A DNA stretch of 64,000 nt from Symbiodinium natans (lineage: Eukaryota > Sar > Dinophyceae > Suessiales > Symbiodiniaceae). Made by a program: the position numbers and the translations under genes. Location: positions 58,501-122,500 of the forward strand of contig CAJNDS010002846.1 in the NCBI GenBank assembly GCA_905221605.1, in the 5' to 3' direction. Position 1 is the stretch's first letter. Each line of letters opens with the position of its first letter. Positions 62,950 to 64,000 of the stretch are shown here, in pieces. Below the pieces are notes generated by a model. That model was not told where the DNA came from, ran no database searches, and worked only from the letters and a program-made list of their open reading frames with translations.

Positions 62950-64000
62950 TAGACATTACGCCTTAAATGGTTCAAGAGGGCATGGGTTGCTGCAGCCGGT
63001 ATGGCATCGTAGGCCCGAAACGAGGTCGCATCTCACAAGCCATCAAGCACCGGCGGTGAGACATTGGCCAGCCGGGGCCAGAGATATTTCGAGCCCCGTT
63101 TTCTGATCGGCTCATGCTATGATGTCATGAGAGTTTCTTGCACCACCTGTGGCGCATGGAATCCTCAAATCAAAGCCTGGAGACAACCCAAATCCAGTCC
63201 CTGAATGTCTAACCATGCCAGCCCGAAACACTCATATATATATATATATACATATAGATACTAGATATAGTGTGTATATATATATATACCATATATATAT
63301 ATATACATACCATACATATTATAAGTTCTTTGCAGTGTGCTCTGAGCTCGAAGATCGGCGGCCTCGTGCCTGACTGACGCTAAGGCTCTACTGCAGCGTC
63401 AGTGTCAACGCTCCATCTTCTTCTCCAGACAGGGTTTGGGGTTTAGGGTTTAGGGGGGCAGTAGATTCCGCTTCAATGCTGGAGCCCACGTAAGCCCTAG
63501 AGCCCAACACTACACCTTCTTGAACTCCTTCGGGCTGTAACCCACAGTCATCCCAAGACCCTCCGGTCTAGCAAGAGTCGACTGAAGGAGCTCCGAAATG
63601 CTAAACTCTAAACCCCAAGCCCATGATACGAGATCAAGCATCCCGCAGAAGAGGAAAGTAAAACGCAGAGATGGCAAGCAGCAGCTTCTGCAAGGGCGGT
63701 TGAGGGGGCCATATCTAGTCTAGTCCCTGTAGCGATTGATTCGGCTTCGACTTGCAGAAAACAATCCTAGAACCCTAAGCCCTAAAGCCAGATGTTGTTT
63801 TTCCATCTGGGCTGGGTGGTGAGTGCCAGGAAAAGCAGCGTAAACCTGGAACCTGAACCCGAAACCGCAGGTGGGGAGCACCCCTAATACTAAACCCCAC
63901 CCTAATTTCAAATACTATTTCCCCGGACCGGGGGGGGGCGGGGTTGGGGCCTTCGCCCTTGAGCCATTAGGGTTTCAGGGTTTAGAGCTATGGGCTGACA
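62950..64000. other. Region without a recognised gene
   Basis: AT-rich microsatellite (63235-63310), short TTTAGGG array near 63433 and CCCTAAA-like remnants. No convincing exon seen. Confidence 0.4.
63235..63310. repeat. (TA)n-rich tract
   Basis: TATATATA and CATA stretches. Similar AT tracts are at 3713-3775 and 15985-16090. Confidence 0.85.

Larger units (their letters stand above)
1..64000. repeat. More than 60 interstitial telomere-like arrays, both orientations
   Basis: Short TTTAGGG or CCCTAAA arrays (2 to about 20 units) recur every few hundred bases to 2 kb across the window, mostly in introns, with variant units (TTCAGGG, TTTGGGG, CCCCAAA, CCCTGAA). Exons lie between them and orientation is mixed, so this is not a chromosome end. 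The largest are listed separately. Confidence 0.95.

Noticed and set aside
1-64000. Interpretation as a chromosome end or subtelomere
   Set aside because: Arrays are short, in both orientations and interleaved with ordered exons of conserved genes; no terminal array is present.
1-64000. Land-plant origin, because TTTAGGG is the plant telomere unit
   Set aside because: GC and GA donors, tiny exons, introners at splice sites and an alveolate-type CDPK N terminus (FVS..TG) fit a dinoflagellate better.
1-64000. tRNA, rRNA, spliced-leader RNA genes, CRISPR arrays
   Set aside because: None recognised by eye on either strand; no cloverleaf boxes, rRNA motifs or regularly spaced direct repeats with unique spacers. 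A covariance-model search would be decisive.

Overview
This window looks like nuclear DNA of a dinoflagellate, probably a symbiodiniacean or suessialean relative; the rank below dinoflagellate is inference. The evidence: coding sequence is cut into tiny exons (22 to about 100 bases) separated by repeat-filled introns. Reconstructed introns begin with GC, GA or GT and end in AG, with the next exon usually starting with G. Short inverted-repeat elements sit exactly at splice sites (introners). Plant-type telomere repeats (TTTAGGG/CCCTAAA) are scattered in more than 60 short interstitial arrays in both orientations. Almost all coding signal is on the minus strand, as in the unidirectional gene blocks of dinoflagellates. 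Nearly all long open frames are accidents of repeats, so the genes had to be found by reading exons one at a time.

Layout. 0-6 kb: minus-strand exon candidates of one or more unrecognised genes, including a two-helix membrane exon and two introns that are complete inverted-repeat elements. 6.5-7.2 kb: an intronless minus-strand gene for a secreted protein with five Cys/Trp repeats. 7.2-9.5 kb: no gene seen, repeats and a run of 75 C. 9.5-19.2 kb: many minus-strand exon candidates of unrecognised genes, one with an F-box-like stretch. 21.5-38.6 kb: a calcium-dependent protein kinase (CDPK) gene on the minus strand, rebuilt here as 27 exons whose reading phases agree at almost every junction; it covers the kinase domain, the junction segment, four EF hands and the stop codon. 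39-45 kb: further minus-strand exons, unassigned. 45.5-50.1 kb: a selenoprotein T (Rdx family) gene on the minus strand, seven exons, without its redox-motif exon. 51-64 kb: more unassigned minus-strand exons, plus one short stretch (52.7-53.3 kb) whose coding signal is on the plus strand.

The most interesting signal is the relation between the telomere-like arrays, the introners and the exons. Members of at least three inverted-repeat families carry a (CCCTAAA)n array inside them where other members in this same window have none. One 548-bp foldback element has itself landed inside an array. The introns therefore seem to grow by introner insertion, telomere-repeat insertion and nesting of one in the other. 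All exon boundaries were found by eye from frame, splice sites and protein-family knowledge; none was checked with transcripts or a database.
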